Source of the DNA: Paenibacillus vietnamensis
GTDB lineage: Bacteria; Bacillota; Bacilli; Paenibacillales; Paenibacillaceae
Direction of reading: 5' to 3'
Assembly (NCBI RefSeq): GCF_020169515.1
Contig: NZ_JAHMHW010000002.1
Coordinates: 310,001-374,000 of the forward strand
DNA: 64,000 nucleotides
Below the pieces are notes generated by a model. That model saw only the letters and a list, made by a program, of their open reading frames with translations. It ran no database searches and was not told the DNA's origin. Below, in pieces: positions 33,428 to 42,533 of the stretch (position 1 is its first letter; every line of letters begins with the position of its first letter). Made by a program: the position numbers and the translations under genes.

Positions 33428-35296
33428 ATGGAGATGAACCGCTTACGCGACACCATAAACCGGATGGCGGCCGGGCTGCTCCGCGCACAATCGCCTGACG
33501 GCGCGTGGCGTCTGTGCTTCGATACGGGAATTTTGACGGACAGTTATCTGATTATTTTGGTGGCGGCGCTTGGAAAAAGAGATCCGGATATCATGCGGGA
33601 GCACGCCGCACGAATTGCCTCCCTTCAGCAGGTTAACGGCGCATGGAAGCTTTATCCGGATGAAGACGGCGGAAATTTGGAGGCGACTGCCGAAGCGTGC
33701 TACGCTCTCCTATGCTCCGGCTATTACCGGCAGTCGGATCCGGCTATCGCTCTGGCCAAACAATTTATCCGCTCCCGGGGCGGCTTGTCGAAAGCGCGGA
33801 GCCTGCTTACGCAGGTGATCTTCGCTGCGACCGGTCAAGCCGAGTGGCCCAGGCAGCTGCGGATTCCGCTCGACGTCTTCTTCTCGAGTCTCGGCCTCGG
33901 CCTCGACCTCTACTCCCTCTCCGGCCACGCGCGCGTTCATCTGATCCCGACGCTGATCATGTCGAACAGGCAATTTTCGGTGCGGAACCCGGATATGCCG
34001 GATTTATCCGACCTGTTCACCGGCGGCTCCCGGACCTTCGACAACGACGATACTTGGATTTCCGCGTTAAGCGGCTTTTTAGGCTCGCTCCCGCTAGCCA
34101 GCCTGCTGGCATCGGGGTCGGAATCAGCTCTGCAAAAGGCGGAAGCCTATATGTTTGAGCGGCTGGAGCCGAACGGCACTCTGCTTACTTACCCGACCGC
34201 GACAATTCTGATGGCTTTTTCACTTCTTGCTCTGCAATACCCTGCGGACTCTCCGATGATCGACCGGCTCATTGGCGGCGTCAAGTCGCTGCGCTGTGCG
34301 GACAGGGCGCATATCCAGTCGGCCTCCTCCGAGGTTTGGGATACCGCCTTGCTCAGCTATGCGCTGCGGGAGGCCGGCGTTCCCGCCGATTCCCCTTCAA
34401 TAGCGGGCGCGGCCGGCTATTTGGCCGTCAGGCAGCAAAGCCGGTTAGGGGACTGGGCGGTCCGCACTCCCCACACCGAGGCCGGGGGCTGGGGCTTCTC
34501 CGCCGTCAATACGATCTACCCCGACGTAGACGACAGCGTCGCCGCCCTGCGGGCAATCCGTCCTTTTACGGACCGGCTGGCAGGCGGCCGCTCCAACTGG
34601 GAGAGAGGGCTGCACTGGGTGCTTGCGATGCGCAACGACGACGGGGGCTGGCCCGCGTTCGAGCGGACGGGAAAATCGCTGCCGTCCGGTTTTTTTGCCT
34701 TCGAAGGTTCTTCGGACGTTTCCACGGACCCGTCGACCGTCGATTTAACCGGCCGTGTGCTCGACTTTCTCGGCAAGGAGCTGAACATGAGCATCGGCCA
34801 CCGCTGGATTGACGAGTCGGTCACATGGGTATTGTCGCAGCAGGAAAGAAACGGCAGCTGGTATGGCCGCTGGGGCATCGCTTATTTGAGCGGCACCGGT
34901 GCAGCCGTCCAGGGCATGACCGCCGTCGGCATGGCGAGCGACCATCCCGCGATCCGGAAAGCGGTGCGCTGGCTATTAAGCGTACAGAACGCTGACGGCG
35001 GCTGGGGAGAGTCCTGCTTAAGCGATCAAGTGAAGCATTATGTCCCGCTTGGTGAAAGCACGCCGTCGCAGACCGCCTGGGCGATGGACGCTCTCATTGC
35101 CGCCAGCGACAGGCTGACGCCCGAGCTCGAGCGGGGCGCCGAGGCGCTGCTTCGCTCGCTGGAGCGCAGGGACTGGACGTTTACGTACCCGACCGGCGCC
35201 ATGCTGCCCGGAAACATCTATGCCCACTATCCGAGCTACAACTATATTTGGCCGCTGCTGACCATGTCCTCGCTCATGAAAAAATACGGCTCATAA
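33428..35296 (+). CDS. Squalene-hopene / tetraprenyl-curcumene cyclase
   Basis: 622 aa class II triterpene cyclase, membrane-associated. The catalytic DVDDS (DXDD, Asp366-369) is present, along with several QW-type repeats such as QQERNGSWYGRWG and QNADGGWGESC. The family is about 620-640 aa. B. subtilis SqhC cyclises tetraprenyl-beta-curcumene to sporulenes, while others make hopene; specificity cannot be read. No hopanoid or squalene synthase genes are adjacent. The start could also be the Met two codons later. Confidence 0.93.
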   Translation: MEMNRLRDTINRMAAGLLRAQSPDGAWRLCFDTGILTDSYLIILVAALGKRDPDIMREHAARIASLQQVNGAWKLYPDEDGGNLEATAEACYALLCSGYYRQSDPAIALAKQFIRSRGGLSKARSLLTQVIFAATGQAEWPRQLRIPLDVFFSSLGLGLDLYSLSGHARVHLIPTLIMSNRQFSVRNPDMPDLSDLFTGGSRTFDNDDTWISALSGFLGSLPLASLLASGSESALQKAEAYMFERLEPNGTLLTYPTATILMAFSLLALQYPADSPMIDRLIGGVKSLRCADRAHIQSASSEVWDTALLSYALREAGVPADSPSIAGAAGYLAVRQQSRLGDWAVRTPHTEAGGWGFSAVNTIYPDVDDSVAALRAIRPFTDRLAGGRSNWERGLHWVLAMRNDDGGWPAFERTGKSLPSGFFAFEGSSDVSTDPSTVDLTGRVLDFLGKELNMSIGHRWIDESVTWVLSQQERNGSWYGRWGIAYLSGTGAAVQGMTAVGMASDHPAIRKAVRWLLSVQNADGGWGESCLSDQVKHYVPLGESTPSQTAWAMDALIAASDRLTPELERGAEALLRSLERRDWTFTYPTGAMLPGNIYAHYPSYNYIWPLLTMSSLMKKYGS

Positions 35297-35601
35297 GGGG
35301 GAAACGCCATAAAGTCGCTCAAATACGCCGGCGCGTGAAGGCAGCTCTCTGTGGCTGTCTTCCTGGCTTTACATGCCTTACATTACTATCCGTGAAAGTA
35401 ACTGGATTTCGTGTATCTAATTTACCGGATTGGGCTTCCCGTTGAAAAATAACTGGATTGCATGTATCTAAATCGTGAGTACCCAGAAAACTGAGGCCAT
35501 TTCGGCTCATTTATCTACAGGGAATACAGCTATTTTACAGAGAAAGCGCTTCTGGCGAGAAATATATACATCAAATCCATGTATGGTAACCAACCACAAC
35601 G
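35297..35601. other. Intergenic with direct repeats
   Basis: The 386-bp gap contains a 20-mer repeated at 35401-35420 and 35452-35471 (ACTGGATT-C-TGTATCTAA-type, 18 of 20 identical). No ORF was recognised. The style resembles interspersed Paenibacillus repeats, but no second locus is in the window. Confidence 0.55.
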
Positions 35602-35641
35602 TTGATCAATCCACTAAGTAGTGATACTATGTAGCTATAGT
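35602..35641 (+). promoter_or_regulatory. padR promoter with overlapping dyad operator
   Basis: TTGATC (35602-35607), 17-nt spacer, TG-A-TACTAT extended -10 (35625-35630). ACTAT(6)ATAGT at 35626-35641 forms an inverted repeat across the -10, as expected for autorepression by PadR. Confidence 0.6.
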
Positions 35642-35682
35642 TAAGTACATCGAATTACGACATACCAAAGGATGATGACTCA

Positions 35683-36015
35683 ATGAGCAAAACCGAGCTG
35701 GTGAAAGGAAGCACTGAAGTTATATTATTGTCCTTGCTGGAGGGAAAAGACATGTACGGCTACGAGCTGGCGCAGCAGATTGAACTGGCTTCGGAGGGGT
35801 ACCTTCGCTTTAAGGAGGGCACGCTGTATCCTGCATTGAAGAAATTGGAAACCGGCGGGTTCGTCACAAGTTATTGGCAAGCTTCAAGCGAAGGGCCGAA
35901 GCGGAAATATTATTCGATTGCTTTGACCGGCAAACACGCGCTTGGCGATTTGAAGAAGGAATGGGGCATGTTTCAAAAAATAATGAATCGGATCGTAGGT
36001 GAGCCGCTTGGATAA
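35683..36015 (+). CDS. PadR-family transcriptional regulator
   Basis: 110 aa winged helix-turn-helix: ILLSLLEGKDMYGYELAQQI, then the wing FKEGTLYPALKKLE, typical of PadR-s1. It probably represses itself and the downstream membrane gene, which overlaps its 3' end by 8-17 nt. The inducer is unknown. Confidence 0.9.
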   Translation: MSKTELVKGSTEVILLSLLEGKDMYGYELAQQIELASEGYLRFKEGTLYPALKKLETGGFVTSYWQASSEGPKRKYYSIALTGKHALGDLKKEWGMFQKIMNRIVGEPLG

Positions 36016-36862
36016 CGTCCCGGAATTTAAAGCCTATCTGCGATCGGTCATCGACGGTCTGGGGCTGGATGCTGACAGTGGCGAGGAGCTGTTTCAAGAG
36101 TGGTACCAACATTTGGAGGAGCTCTTGAACAAGTATTTGCAGGATGGCTTTAACCGTCAAGAAGCGATAAAACAGGCGCTGCGGCAGTTCGGCGCTGCGG
36201 AGCAGATTCGGGCGGAATGGAAAAAGAGCTCCCCCGGCCGCAAGGCCATGCTGGGATTAAAGGAAACAACCGTTTGGTTATTATGCGCGCTGGCCTCCTC
36301 CGTCGGTCCCTGGCTGTTCATACAAGCAACGTTCAGCCTTTTTTATTTGGCCGTCACGCTGCCTGTCTTACTGATCTGCGGAGCGGTCTACCATATCCTG
36401 CTGTCCCGGCTCACTGTTCGGCCGCCTTGGTGGCTGCTGTTCGTGACGCTAGGTATATACGGCCTATTTCTTCTAAAATCCGTAAGCCTGACTTCATTGG
36501 AATCCGTTTTCCTTCAATTAATCATGCTGGACTTTAGCGGGGACGGGCTATTCACGATGTCCGGCATTCATCTGCTATGGGCCGCGGCCGTCGTATGCCG
36601 GATCAACGCTTCGCCTCCCGGCCAGGCTTGGAAAAGAGCTATCCGGTCCAGCTTCGAGTTCTGGGCGATGAATACGGCGGCGCTATTCCTGGCTGCGACG
36701 GAGCTGCTGGCAGGCTCTGCGGAAGGAAAGGTGTTATTTCTAAATCTGGTTCTCCTGTACGCCACGATTCAACAGGTCATCCAACCGCATTACCTGATCA
36801 TGGCCCGCAGCAAACTGAAATACTGGTTCCGAAAAGCACTGTCCCCTGATCGGTCACTATAA
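36008..36862 (+). CDS. PadR-associated membrane protein
   Basis: About 284 aa from the TTG at 36008 (AGGTGAG site); a GTG at 35999 is an alternative. N-terminal soluble helical part FQEWYQHLEELLNKYLQDG and EAIKQALRQFG resemble the DUF1700/permease-prefix domain next to PadR regulators. Then about six helices from residue 80. No transport motif is seen. It shares its 3' end with a minus-strand HAD remnant. Confidence 0.75.
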   Translation: MDNVPEFKAYLRSVIDGLGLDADSGEELFQEWYQHLEELLNKYLQDGFNRQEAIKQALRQFGAAEQIRAEWKKSSPGRKAMLGLKETTVWLLCALASSVGPWLFIQATFSLFYLAVTLPVLLICGAVYHILLSRLTVRPPWWLLFVTLGIYGLFLLKSVSLTSLESVFLQLIMLDFSGDGLFTMSGIHLLWAAAVVCRINASPPGQAWKRAIRSSFEFWAMNTAALFLAATELLAGSAEGKVLFLNLVLLYATIQQVIQPHYLIMARSKLKYWFRKALSPDRSL

Positions 36863-37238
36863 TATTCATCAAATTGCCGAACAGCTGTGTCAGCGTTTCA
36901 AGATCGCTGAAGGATGAGAGCAGTATTTTAGTAGCGTCATGCCGTTTAAGCTCATCGATCGGCAGGACGACCGGCCGGACGACCGGCCGAAATTTGGGAT
37001 TAAAAAATTCAAAATCGTCAATCTCACGGGCAGCATACCATACGTCGTTCACTTCAACGCTTATGGTACACTCCGGCATTCGCAGCTTACAATATTCCAA
37101 CAGCTCTGCCGCCGAATCCCGCGGGATCGGAACATGCTCCCCGATCCCTGCCGCTTCGTCCGTAACGACGGCTCCGTTGTAGCAGACGAAAGAGGCCGCA
37201 TACCCCGGAAGGTGGGCAAAGCAGACATCGGCCTTCAA
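36798..37238 (-). pseudogene. Truncated Cof/HAD-IIB hydrolase remnant
   Basis: A 146-aa frame whose middle matches Cof-type HAD phosphatases (SFVCYNGAVV, the 'NGA' cap-entry motif, IDELKRHDATKILLSSFSDLE, NIIVTDQGTVLF). The N-terminal DLDGT nucleophile motif and the C-terminal GDxxND motif are both absent, so it cannot be active. The last part overlaps the plus-strand membrane gene. It is probably a decayed copy trimmed by rearrangement. Confidence 0.6.
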
Positions 37239-37253
37239 AGCCGCATCAACCGA

Positions 37254-38357
37254 TTATTTCAAATACAAATTCAGAGGCGATAAGCCGAGCTCGCGCACGC
37301 CTTCCGCAACCAGGCCGGCAATTTGAATGGCGCCTTGCACCTGGAAGTGAGTATCGTCCTGCGCCCCGATAGGGAAATGGATAAACTCGCCCGGGTACGC
37401 CCACATGAACAGAGCTTTGGAAGGCTCGTCCCCAAGCCGCTCATACAATGCTTTACTCTTCTCGGCCAGATCGATAAGCGGAACATCCATCTCAGCCGCC
37501 AGCTGCTTCATGCCGAGCAAATAGTCGCCGTGCGTGTCGATGATCCGGCCTTCGCCGTCAAACTTGCGGCGGTGCATCGACGTAATGAGAACAGGTCTAG
37601 CCCCGCGAGCGCGTGCTTCCTCCACGTAGACGGCCAGCTTCTCCTTATAGCTGCCGAACGGCTCGGTCGCGCGCTCCACATCCGGCTTCTGGTCGTTATG
37701 ACCGAACTGGATCCACAAATAATCGTTCGGCTTGATCTGATCCAGGATAGCCGCAAGCCTGCCTTCGTCGATGAAGCTGCGCGAGCTGCGGCCCGACTTC
37801 GCATGGTTGTCGATCGCGACATCCGTCTTGAAATACATCGGCAGCATCTGTCCCCAGCCCGCATAAGGGAACGTCTCCTGATCGGTCACCGTCGAATCTC
37901 CCGCCAAATAAATCGTCGTCGCCTGCGTCGCCTTCACGATGTCCAGCGCGTTGATGCGCGGCGCTATGCCTGAAAAAGCGAGCCGTAAACTGCCGTTGGT
38001 TACTTTAACCGTGAAGCTGTGCACCGCGTATTGGCCGGCCGACGTTTCGGCGTTGTAGACGACGATCCGTCCGGTGCCGTATTTCAGCGTGGTCACCGTA
38101 GGAGCGATTGCATCGCCGACCGTAGCGGTGATCGTGTAGCAGCCGTTAGGCAGGTCGACCCGGAACACAGCCTCGAGAGGAATGCAAAACGCCCCGCGCA
38201 GGCGGTTGTCCCCGCCGCGGTCCCGCGAACTTACTCGTTCGTTATTTACAAAGCCGTAGCCTGTTGCTTCGCTGTATACCGTCTCCGGCAGCACTTGAAT
38301 GAAGGGAGCACCCGGCGCCTCCCCGATCCCGAAATCAAATTTGAATACTGCAGCCAT
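37254..38357 (-). CDS. SGNH/GDSL esterase, rhamnogalacturonan acetylesterase-like
   Basis: 367 aa, no signal peptide. An N-terminal beta-rich module (about 1-140, beginning VFKFDFGIGEAPGA) is followed by an SGNH domain: YLAGDST with the nucleophile Ser, a Gly in KSGRSSRSF, the Asn in QFGHNDQKP, and the Asp/His pair in DDTHFQ. It matches YesT/YesY-like enzymes that remove acetyl groups from pectin side chains. It likely acts on imported oligosaccharides in the cytosol. It fits with the rhamnose operon elsewhere in the window. Confidence 0.88.
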   Translation of the reverse strand: MAAVFKFDFGIGEAPGAPFIQVLPETVYSEATGYGFVNNERVSSRDRGGDNRLRGAFCIPLEAVFRVDLPNGCYTITATVGDAIAPTVTTLKYGTGRIVVYNAETSAGQYAVHSFTVKVTNGSLRLAFSGIAPRINALDIVKATQATTIYLAGDSTVTDQETFPYAGWGQMLPMYFKTDVAIDNHAKSGRSSRSFIDEGRLAAILDQIKPNDYLWIQFGHNDQKPDVERATEPFGSYKEKLAVYVEEARARGARPVLITSMHRRKFDGEGRIIDTHGDYLLGMKQLAAEMDVPLIDLAEKSKALYERLGDEPSKALFMWAYPGEFIHFPIGAQDDTHFQVQGAIQIAGLVAEGVRELGLSPLNLYLK

Positions 38358-38501
38358 GAAAGCACCATCCTATTCGTCATTTTTCCTATTGCAAGCATAA
38401 CAAATCAGGAGAAAATAGGAAGCAAATATTTCGTTTTTTCTGTTAAAAATTCCGGTTACATTTGTACACCCCGCTCCGCCATCCGCCCCGATTCGCCAAA
38501 G

Positions 38502-38530
38502 TTTGCGTTCACCGCGGAATTACGTATACT
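38502..38530 (+). promoter_or_regulatory. Promoter candidate
   Basis: TTTGCG (38502-38507), 17-nt spacer, TATACT (38525-38530), about 49 nt before the GTG start of the next gene. Confidence 0.5.
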
Positions 38531-38578
38531 TATAGGTAGGAGTCATTCGACGCTACTTATTAATTTTGAGGTGACACA

Positions 38579-39469
38579 GTGGAGGAATTAAAGGAAGCCT
38601 ACAAAACGATGGGTCTGCCGGAGCAGGCGCCCAAGGAAGAGGTCGAGAAGCGCTATGAAACGCTGATGCGGCAAGCCCGCTCCCGGTCGAAGCAATCGGA
38701 ACAAGCGGACGATTCGTTCGCCAAGGTCACGCAGGCCTACAAGCGCATCCTCGAGTACGAGGACCGCAAGTTGACGGAAGCCTTCAACGAGCAGGAATAC
38801 GGCAAATACAAGAAGATGGCCGGTCAAGCGCAGAAGGTGGATCATTTTTGGCGCTACTACAAATTTCATACGCTTGGCGCAATCGCGGCTGTCGCACTCA
38901 TCATTTACGGTATCATGAGCTTTATCGATTACCGCGCCGAGCAGGAGCGGCTGGCCAATTTGCCTCCCGTCGATCTGGACGTCTCGTTTATGGGCAATTT
39001 CATTATGAAAGAGGAAGTGCCGAAGGAAGAGCCGCTGGAAAAAGCGCTGCTCGCAGCATTTCCCGAATGGAAGCGCTTCGTTGCGACGTTAACCTATGTG
39101 CCCGCCGACGAAGCGACGCAGTACGCCTATTTGCAGAAAGCGGTGCTGGTGCTGGCAACGGAAAACCCCGACGTATACGTCATGGACAGCCAAATTTTCA
39201 ACTGGGTCGGCAACCAGGCCGTGCTGCTGAATTTGGACGAGCTTGCCGAGGGAGAGCTGAAGCCGCTGATCAAGGACGGCGTCGCCAAGAAGATGAAAGC
39301 CGCCGAGGACACCGAGGAGCATGTGTACGGATTTGACCTGACAGACAGCGCCCTTGCAAGCGACGTGCCGCTCTATCACGAGAGCCTGATCGTCGGCATC
39401 CGCGCCAACGCCAAAAATCCGGACAAGGCGAAAGCATTCATTAAGAAATATTTGGAGACGATAAAATAG
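38579..39469 (+). CDS. Membrane protein with degenerate J-domain
   Basis: 296 aa, GTG start at 38579 (GAGGTGA upstream). Residues 1-75 show J-domain-like helices (KEAYKTMGLPEQAPKEEVEKRY and FAKVTQAYKRILEYEDRK), but the HPD motif needed to stimulate DnaK is missing. A single membrane helix (about 97-115) is followed by a predicted external domain of about 175 aa with a solute-binding-protein-like look (VYVMDSQIFNWVGNQAVLLNLDE). It is a conserved protein of unknown function. Confidence 0.75.
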   Translation: MEELKEAYKTMGLPEQAPKEEVEKRYETLMRQARSRSKQSEQADDSFAKVTQAYKRILEYEDRKLTEAFNEQEYGKYKKMAGQAQKVDHFWRYYKFHTLGAIAAVALIIYGIMSFIDYRAEQERLANLPPVDLDVSFMGNFIMKEEVPKEEPLEKALLAAFPEWKRFVATLTYVPADEATQYAYLQKAVLVLATENPDVYVMDSQIFNWVGNQAVLLNLDELAEGELKPLIKDGVAKKMKAAEDTEEHVYGFDLTDSALASDVPLYHESLIVGIRANAKNPDKAKAFIKKYLETIK

Positions 39470-39472
39470 TTA

Positions 39473-39530
39473 AAAAATGGGATGACTGAGCCCGGCTTTT
39501 GCCGGACAAGGTCATCCCTTCTTCTTTTAC
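39473..39530. terminator. Bidirectional terminator
   Basis: Stem GGGATGAC / GTCATCCC with an inner CCGGC/GCCGG helix. A-run and T-rich tails flank it, between the convergent J-domain-like gene and lutR. Confidence 0.88.
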
Positions 39531-40255
39531 GGTCTTTCGCCCAAATGCTTCAAGACGATGCTTTCGATATGCCGCAAATGCTGCTTCATCCGATCGCCCG
39601 CAAGCGCGGCGTCCTGCAGCCGGATCGCGTCGTAAATCGCGAGATGCTCCGCGTACAGCCGCTCGGCGACGGCCGTATTGGCGTACAGCTCCACCCGCCT
39701 GATATCGTGAATCGCCGTTTCGATATGGCCCATGATCGATTCGAACAGCCTGACCATGATCGTGTTATGGGTCGCTCTCGCAACGGTCAGATGGAACTGC
39801 AGATCGAGCCGTTCTCCTTCCGCTTCATCGCCGGCGCTTCGCTTCATTTCGTTAACGAGGCTGCTAAGAACGGTCAAATCCTCATCCGACCGTTTGACGG
39901 CGGCAATCGAGGCATTAGATACCTCCAGCGATTCGCGCGCTTCCAGCAGCTCGAGCACCGTCTCGCGGTTCAGGCGGAGCGATTGAAGCTCGGGCAGCTC
40001 GATCTCCGCGGGGGAGCTGCTGATGACGCGACAGCCGCCGCCCTGGCGGATCTCGATCAGGCCCATCGCCTTCAGCGCGCTGAGCGCTTCCCGGGTCGTA
40101 GAGCGTCCGACGCCGAACTGCTCCGAGATTTGCTTCGTGGATGGCAGCTTATCCCCCACCTTCAGCTTCCCGTCCGTGATCAGCTGCTTCAGCTGCTCGG
40201 TCATTTCTTCATAATGATTGCGCTTTGACAGCTTCGCTACCTCAAGCGGCGGCAT
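39527..40255 (-). CDS. lutR: FadR-subfamily GntR regulator of lactate operon
   Basis: 242 aa: GntR winged helix (about 14-80, KLPSTKQISEQFGVGRSTTREALSALKAMG) plus an FCD helical ligand domain with the metal-binding His/Asp pattern (FHLTVARATHN, HIESIV). The gene follows lutC by 27 bp with GGAGGTGA, so it appears to be part of the lutABC transcript. It presumably represses lutABC until L-lactate is present. Symbol by context. Confidence 0.87.
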   Translation of the reverse strand: MPPLEVAKLSKRNHYEEMTEQLKQLITDGKLKVGDKLPSTKQISEQFGVGRSTTREALSALKAMGLIEIRQGGGCRVISSSPAEIELPELQSLRLNRETVLELLEARESLEVSNASIAAVKRSDEDLTVLSSLVNEMKRSAGDEAEGERLDLQFHLTVARATHNTIMVRLFESIMGHIETAIHDIRRVELYANTAVAERLYAEHLAIYDAIRLQDAALAGDRMKQHLRHIESIVLKHLGERP

Positions 40256-40282
40256 GGCGCGTCACCTCCTGCTTACCGTTTG

Positions 40283-41008
40283 TCAGCCTACGAGCAAGGC
40301 GTAGACGATGCCCGGACCGTGTACCCCGATCGTCAAATCGTTCTCGATATCGGAGGAACGGCTCGGTCCCGAAATGAAATGAATGCCTGCCGGCAAATGT
40401 TCGCGTCCGGCTTCATCGAACGTGGACAGTACCTCGCCAAGCCTTGTTTTCAAACGGTCTAGCGGAATTATGATCATGAGTACCGTCGGCAGCAGGCTGA
40501 CGGAACGGCCTTTGTTCTCCGCCGACAACACCGTTACCGAACCGGTATAAGCGACTGCGTGATCCGCGATGACGATGCCGAAATCCGCCTCTGCCGCGCG
40601 TGCCCGCCAATATTGGCCGGGATCGGTGTTCCAGACCGACACCTGCGAGTCAGGCAGCTGCTGCTCCAGGCCCAAATCCGCAAGCTCCGGCTGGTTTTGG
40701 CGGACGATGTATTTGGCTCCCATCTCCCCCGCCTTGTCGGCGATGAACTTTTTCGCGTCCTCCATCGTTTGGAGCCGCGCCACATGGCCGCCTACCGAAA
40801 GAAAGTTATCCGTAAACTCCTTAATGCGCTCCTCCTCGGACCATTCGAACGCCTTCCAGAAATCGGGTGCGCCGCGAAACGGATGCTGCGGCTTCTCCGT
40901 CATTCTCGGGTGCCTGAGCTTCGAGGCTATGTTGTTCATAAAAAGCTCCTGCTTCGCGCGCGACTCCGCCTCCAGCTTCTCCAGCCATTGCTTATGCGTA
41001 TCAGCCAT
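40283..41008 (-). CDS. lutC: Lactate utilization protein C
   Basis: 241 aa from the ATG at 41008 (AAAGGAGGACACG upstream), overlapping lutB by 8 nt. It has the LUD-domain (DUF162) pattern FGIVIADHAVAYTGSVTVLS and the C-terminal ISGPSRSSDIENDLTIGVHGP typical of LutC. With LutA and LutB it oxidises L-lactate to pyruvate. Confidence 0.95.
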   Translation of the reverse strand: MADTHKQWLEKLEAESRAKQELFMNNIASKLRHPRMTEKPQHPFRGAPDFWKAFEWSEEERIKEFTDNFLSVGGHVARLQTMEDAKKFIADKAGEMGAKYIVRQNQPELADLGLEQQLPDSQVSVWNTDPGQYWRARAAEADFGIVIADHAVAYTGSVTVLSAENKGRSVSLLPTVLMIIIPLDRLKTRLGEVLSTFDEAGREHLPAGIHFISGPSRSSDIENDLTIGVHGPGIVYALLVG

Positions 41009-42533
41009 GCCCGTGTCCTCCTTTGCCTTCCTTCCGTTCCCGCTCGCGCTTCTGCACAAGCTCCTCCATCCTCTGCTTCATCGAAGGGTCCATTTGCCTC
41101 AGTCCTGCTTTAAGCTCCTGATCGAGCGTGTCCCACTTCTCCCGGAACGACTCCTTCGGAAGGCTCGGCGTGACGCGGTACGTATTCCAGCCCTTGAGCG
41201 GACCAAGCTTCGTCTTGATGACGCCGCTGCGCACGACGAGCTTTTGGCCCAGCTTGCCAAGCCGCAGCACGCCTCCGAGCCGCGAGGAATTGCCCATGAT
41301 AGTGGCAAAACCCTGCATTCCGATCGATTCGAGCTTGTTGCCGTGGCCGCTCTCGACCTTCCGCCTGCGCAAGTAAACCAGCATATCATGAAGCGGTATT
41401 TTGACCGGGCAAGCCTCGTAGCAGGCGCCGCACAAGCTGGACGCGTTGGCGATATCGTCCCACTCGGCGATGTTTTTGTTCAGGGACGGGGTAAGCACCG
41501 CGCCGATCGGACCGCTGTACGTGCTGCCGTAGGCGTGGCCGCCGATGTGGCGGTATACCGGGCAGGCGTTCAGGCAGGCGCCGCAGCGGATACAGTTCAG
41601 CAGCTCCTGGAACTCGGGATCGCCGAGCTGCAGTGAGCGGCCGTTGTCGATAATAATGATATGCATTTCGTCCGGGCCGTCCGCATCCTTCTCGCGGCGC
41701 GGGCCGGTAATGCCGGACATATACATCGTCAGCTTCTGGCCCGTAGCCGAACGCGGCAAAAGCGTCGCCATAACTTCCAGGTCGGACCAGGACGGAATAA
41801 TACGCTCCATACCCATCAGCGTAATTTGCGTTTTCGGTACGGTGCTGACCATTCGTGCATTGCCTTCATTCTCGAAAAGCACCATCGAGCCCGTCTCCGC
41901 AATCGCGAAGTTACAGCCGGTCATGCCGATTTCCGCGTCCAGAAACTTCTCGCGCAGCTTCTTGCGGACAAAGCCCGCCAGCGCCGTCGTATCCGGCGGC
42001 AGCGTGTAGCCCGCCTCCTTGGACAGCAGCTCTGCGATTTGGTAGCGGTTTTTGTGAATGGCGGGAATGACGATATGCGAAGGCATTTCGCCGGCCAGCT
42101 GAATAATGTATTCCCCAAGGTCCGTTTCCACCGCTTCAACGCCGATCGTCTCGAGAGCGTGATTAAGATGAAGCTCCTCCGAAACCATTGACTTCGACTT
42201 TACGACCGACTTGGCGTTCGCGTGCTCGGCGATGTCCAGCGTCAGCTTGACGGCCTCTTCTGCCGTATTCGCAAAATGCACATGCACGCCGTTCGCACGG
42301 GCATTATTGACGAATAAATTTAAGTAATAATCGAGATGGGCAATCGTGTGCAGACGGATCTGTCTGCCGCGCTCGCGCCATTCCTCCCAGTTGCCGTGCT
42401 CGGCGGTCGCTTTTTTCTTCCCGTTTCTGAGCCGCTCCGTCGTAAACCGGACCGCTTTGCGCAAAAACTCGTCGTTCAGGGCAAGATCCGCTCTCGCTTT
42501 GACCGTTTTCTCTTTCTTCTGCGCCGTGCTCAT
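41001..42533 (-). CDS. lutB: Lactate utilization iron-sulfur protein B
   Basis: 510 aa: an N-terminal LUD domain (MTGCNFAIAETGSMVLFENE) and C-terminal paired [4Fe-4S] motifs CIRCGACLNACPVY and CGACYEACPVKIP, then a basic tail ending in GHGHG. Its ATG overlaps the lutA stop by 4 nt, and its end overlaps lutC. It transfers electrons in the LutABC L-lactate dehydrogenase complex. Confidence 0.96.
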   Translation of the reverse strand: MSTAQKKEKTVKARADLALNDEFLRKAVRFTTERLRNGKKKATAEHGNWEEWRERGRQIRLHTIAHLDYYLNLFVNNARANGVHVHFANTAEEAVKLTLDIAEHANAKSVVKSKSMVSEELHLNHALETIGVEAVETDLGEYIIQLAGEMPSHIVIPAIHKNRYQIAELLSKEAGYTLPPDTTALAGFVRKKLREKFLDAEIGMTGCNFAIAETGSMVLFENEGNARMVSTVPKTQITLMGMERIIPSWSDLEVMATLLPRSATGQKLTMYMSGITGPRREKDADGPDEMHIIIIDNGRSLQLGDPEFQELLNCIRCGACLNACPVYRHIGGHAYGSTYSGPIGAVLTPSLNKNIAEWDDIANASSLCGACYEACPVKIPLHDMLVYLRRRKVESGHGNKLESIGMQGFATIMGNSSRLGGVLRLGKLGQKLVVRSGVIKTKLGPLKGWNTYRVTPSLPKESFREKWDTLDQELKAGLRQMDPSMKQRMEELVQKRERERKEGKGGHGHG

